Positions 5,071 through 5,957 of a stretch of DNA of 5,957 bases are shown here, piece by piece. The stretch covers positions 1 to 5,957 of the forward strand of contig JAFXBO010000037.1 of NCBI GenBank assembly GCA_017521775.1, read 5' to 3'. The stretch is from Clostridia bacterium (GTDB taxonomy: Bacteria; Bacillota; Clostridia; UBA1381). The notes under the pieces were generated by a model that did not search any database, was not told the origin of the DNA, and saw only the letters and a program-made list of their open reading frames with translations. Position 1 is the stretch's first letter. Each line of letters opens with the position of its first letter. The position numbers and the translations under genes are program-made.

Positions 5071-5145
5071 TGGTGACCCGTAAGGGAATCGAACCCTTGT
5101 CGCCGCCGTGAGAGGGCGGAGTCTTAACCGCTTGACCAACGGGCC
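5071..5145 (-). tRNA. tRNA-Glu (anticodon CUC)
   Basis: A complete 75-nt cloverleaf with encoded CCA (complement of 5071-5073). The acceptor stem pairs GGCCCGT with ACGGGTC (one G-U), the D arm is GTC...GAC, the anticodon stem is CCGCC/GGCGG with loop CTCTCAC, and the T arm is AAGGG-TTCGATT-CCCTT. The loop puts CUC at positions 34-36, so it reads GAG. The anticodon arm and the acceptor stem resemble bacterial tRNA-Glu(UUC), supporting glutamate identity. It is not an amber suppressor, so it does not explain the TAG in carB. It stands alone, with its own promoter and terminator, and its 3' end is copied at 4894-4912. Confidence 0.95.
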
Positions 5146-5158
5146 ATAACACCAAAGT

Positions 5159-5187
5159 ATTATAGCATACAAATTTTGTTTTGTCAA
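5159..5187 (-). promoter_or_regulatory. Consensus promoter of tRNA-Glu
   Basis: On the minus strand a perfect TTGACA (5187-5182) and a perfect TATAAT (5164-5159) are separated by exactly 17 bases, with TG one base before the -10 box. Transcription would begin near 5152, about 7 bases before the mature tRNA. This is the strongest promoter in the window, as expected for a stable RNA. Confidence 0.88.
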
Positions 5188-5243
5188 CACATAATAGTCA
5201 AAAAATCAAATATGTGCAAGTAAAATAGTAACTGCATAAAAAA

Positions 5244-5273
5244 TGTTGCAGAAGGAAATTTCCTTCTGCAACA
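5244..5273 (-). terminator. Perfect-palindrome terminator of the DUF1540 gene
   Basis: A 30-nt perfect inverted repeat with 15-base arms (TGTTGCAGAAGGAAA and its complement), beginning 6 bases after the DUF1540 stop codon. On the minus strand T6 follows (5243-5238); on the plus strand A then T7 follows, so it can work in both directions. It shields the tRNA-Glu promoter from upstream transcription. Confidence 0.85.
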
Positions 5274-5279
5274 ATTTTT

Positions 5280-5447
5280 TTACGCTAATTCAAAGGATTT
5301 ACAATCGGTGCAATCCTTCATTGTAGGATTAGATTCGTGTGTTCCCACTGTGATGCAATCCAAAGAACAGTAGTCTTTAGAATTGCAGTGGAACTTACAT
5401 TGCTGAACAGTACATTTGATGCTCATATTTGCATTATCACAAGCCAT
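5280..5447 (-). CDS. DUF1540 cysteine-rich small protein
   Basis: A 55-residue protein beginning MACDNANMSIKCTVQQC. It has eight cysteines (3, 12, 17, 21, 27, 31, 46, 49), with the CxxxxCxxxC...C...C...CTDCxSF pattern of DUF1540, a clostridial and bacillar family of probable small metal-binding proteins; no function is established. The start ATG 5447-5445 has GGAGGA about 8 bases upstream, and the stop is TAA at 5282-5280. There is no signal peptide or membrane segment, so it should be cytoplasmic. The paired-cysteine spacing suggests zinc or another metal, which is inference. It lies 86 bases downstream of the amidase gene on the same strand; a TATAAT at 5522-5517 (minus) has no good -35 partner, so its promoter is uncertain. 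The perfect palindrome after it ends the transcript. Confidence 0.88.
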   Translation of the reverse strand: MACDNANMSIKCTVQQCKFHCNSKDYCSLDCITVGTHESNPTMKDCTDCKSFELA

Positions 5448-5474
5448 TTTTAATTCCTCCGATAAAATTGATTT

Positions 5475-5492
5475 GATAATTTTAAAATTATC
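5475..5492. repeat. 18-nt AT-rich palindrome upstream of the DUF1540 gene
   Basis: GATAATTTT and its exact complement form a perfect palindrome in the gap between the amidase stop and the DUF1540 ribosome site. With only two G-C pairs and no T run it is a poor terminator. It could be an operator for DUF1540 or chance in AT-rich DNA. Confidence 0.35.
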
Positions 5493-5533
5493 TGAATATA
5501 TTTTTATCAGAAAAGAATTATATTATTCATTTT

Positions 5534-5957
5534 TTAATCGCAGAAAATTTTTAAAACACGATAATTTTCGTAATTATAAGTAGATAAAGGACGATAGTCC
5601 GAGTCGTTTGTGTGTGCTGCTAAAAGAATGGTGTCAGGAGTATGTTCTCCCACATCAACAACAACGGGTGAATGGTCAAATTGTGGATTTTGTGCATTAA
5701 AATCAAGTTGTATAATATCACCTGGCTCAACATCTTCAAGAGTTGATACAACAGCTCTCGGACCAACGGCTGTATTGTTGATTAAAAAATTGTAGAGTTG
5801 GTTTACTCCTGTCCATGAGGGAGAACGGTCATTCAGACTGTTATAATACCATCCAAATGTCGGGGTATAGTTCATTTCTCCACACCCTGCATAAATCACT
5901 TGCGATGCAAAGTTGGTACAGTCACCACCGATATTTTGAAAATCATAGTACATAGGA
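5534..5957 (-). CDS. Amidase-like (Amidase_6) domain protein, C-terminal part (5' partial)
   Basis: The frame enters from the window's right edge, so the true start and N-terminal part are missing; the ATG at 5953 is internal (P-M-Y-Y-D-F reads through from the edge). The visible part is a papain/CHAP-like amidase domain of the Amidase_6 type. Numbered from that Met, GGDCTNFASQ contains the probable nucleophile C12 and FDHSPVVV the probable base H94. PGDIIQLDF before the histidine and the final AHTNDSDYRPL segment also fit the family. Such proteins are often secreted and may cut peptide or amide bonds in the cell wall, but no signal peptide can be seen here, so location and substrate are inference. 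It ends in TAA at 5536-5534, 86 bases before the DUF1540 gene on the same strand, with no clear terminator between. Confidence 0.85.
   Translation of the reverse strand, partial: PMYYDFQNIGGDCTNFASQVIYAGCGEMNYTPTFGWYYNSLNDRSPSWTGVNQLYNFLINNTAVGPRAVVSTLEDVEPGDIIQLDFNAQNPQFDHSPVVVDVGEHTPDTILLAAHTNDSDYRPLSTYNYENYRVLKIFCD

Noticed and set aside
4688..5111. Open frames on both strands across the composite element, including one ending in VTRKGIEPLSPP
   Set aside because: They read through hairpins, repeats and the tRNA gene; peptides like RKGIEPLSPP are typical false translations of tRNA genes.
5071..5145. Idea that the tRNA might suppress the carB amber codon
   Set aside because: The anticodon loop CTCTCAC gives CUC, which reads GAG, not UAG.

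Overview
The window looks like chromosomal DNA of a low-G+C Firmicute, most likely a clostridium of the Lachnospiraceae type. The reasons are roughly one-third G+C in the genes, strong GGAGG ribosome sites, TAA as the stop codon of every other gene, a type-A RNase P RNA, a DUF1540 cysteine-rich miniprotein and a tRNA with encoded CCA. The family-level placement is inference; nothing in the window proves a species.

Layout. (1) 1-2943, plus strand: the 3' two-thirds of carB (large subunit of carbamoyl-phosphate synthase), broken by one in-frame TAG at 216-218, followed at close spacing by two small membrane-protein genes (DUF4234 and DUF2752). Their transcript probably ends at a hairpin that lies inside the convergent bioY gene. 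(2) 2936-3514, minus strand: bioY, the substrate-binding membrane component of a biotin ECF transporter, with a good promoter and a TTG start. (3) 3533-3963, plus strand: rnpB (RNase P RNA) with its own promoter and a terminator; its promoter lies back to back with that of bioY. (4) 3996-4655, plus strand: a LiaF-like membrane protein. (5) 4656-5070: about 400 bases without a credible gene, visibly richer in G+C (about half), full of hairpins, bounded by two nearly identical hairpin terminators and carrying a 19-nt copy of the 3' end of the adjacent tRNA. (6) 5071-5187, minus strand: tRNA-Glu(CUC) with a consensus promoter. (7) 5244-5957, minus strand: a DUF1540 miniprotein with a perfect-palindrome terminator, and the C-terminal part of an amidase-like (Amidase_6) protein that runs off the window.

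The genes are mostly housekeeping: pyrimidine/arginine precursor synthesis, biotin uptake, tRNA processing, glutamate decoding and envelope functions. Two things stand out. The first is the amber codon in carB, which falls at the junction between the carboxyphosphate domain and the oligomerization domain; it could be a nonsense mutation, a sequence error, readthrough or a genuine gene split. The second is the tRNA-Glu-associated composite repeat at 4656-5070, which resembles either an attachment-site scar or a dispersed intergenic element. I see no CRISPR array, no transposase and no defence system.
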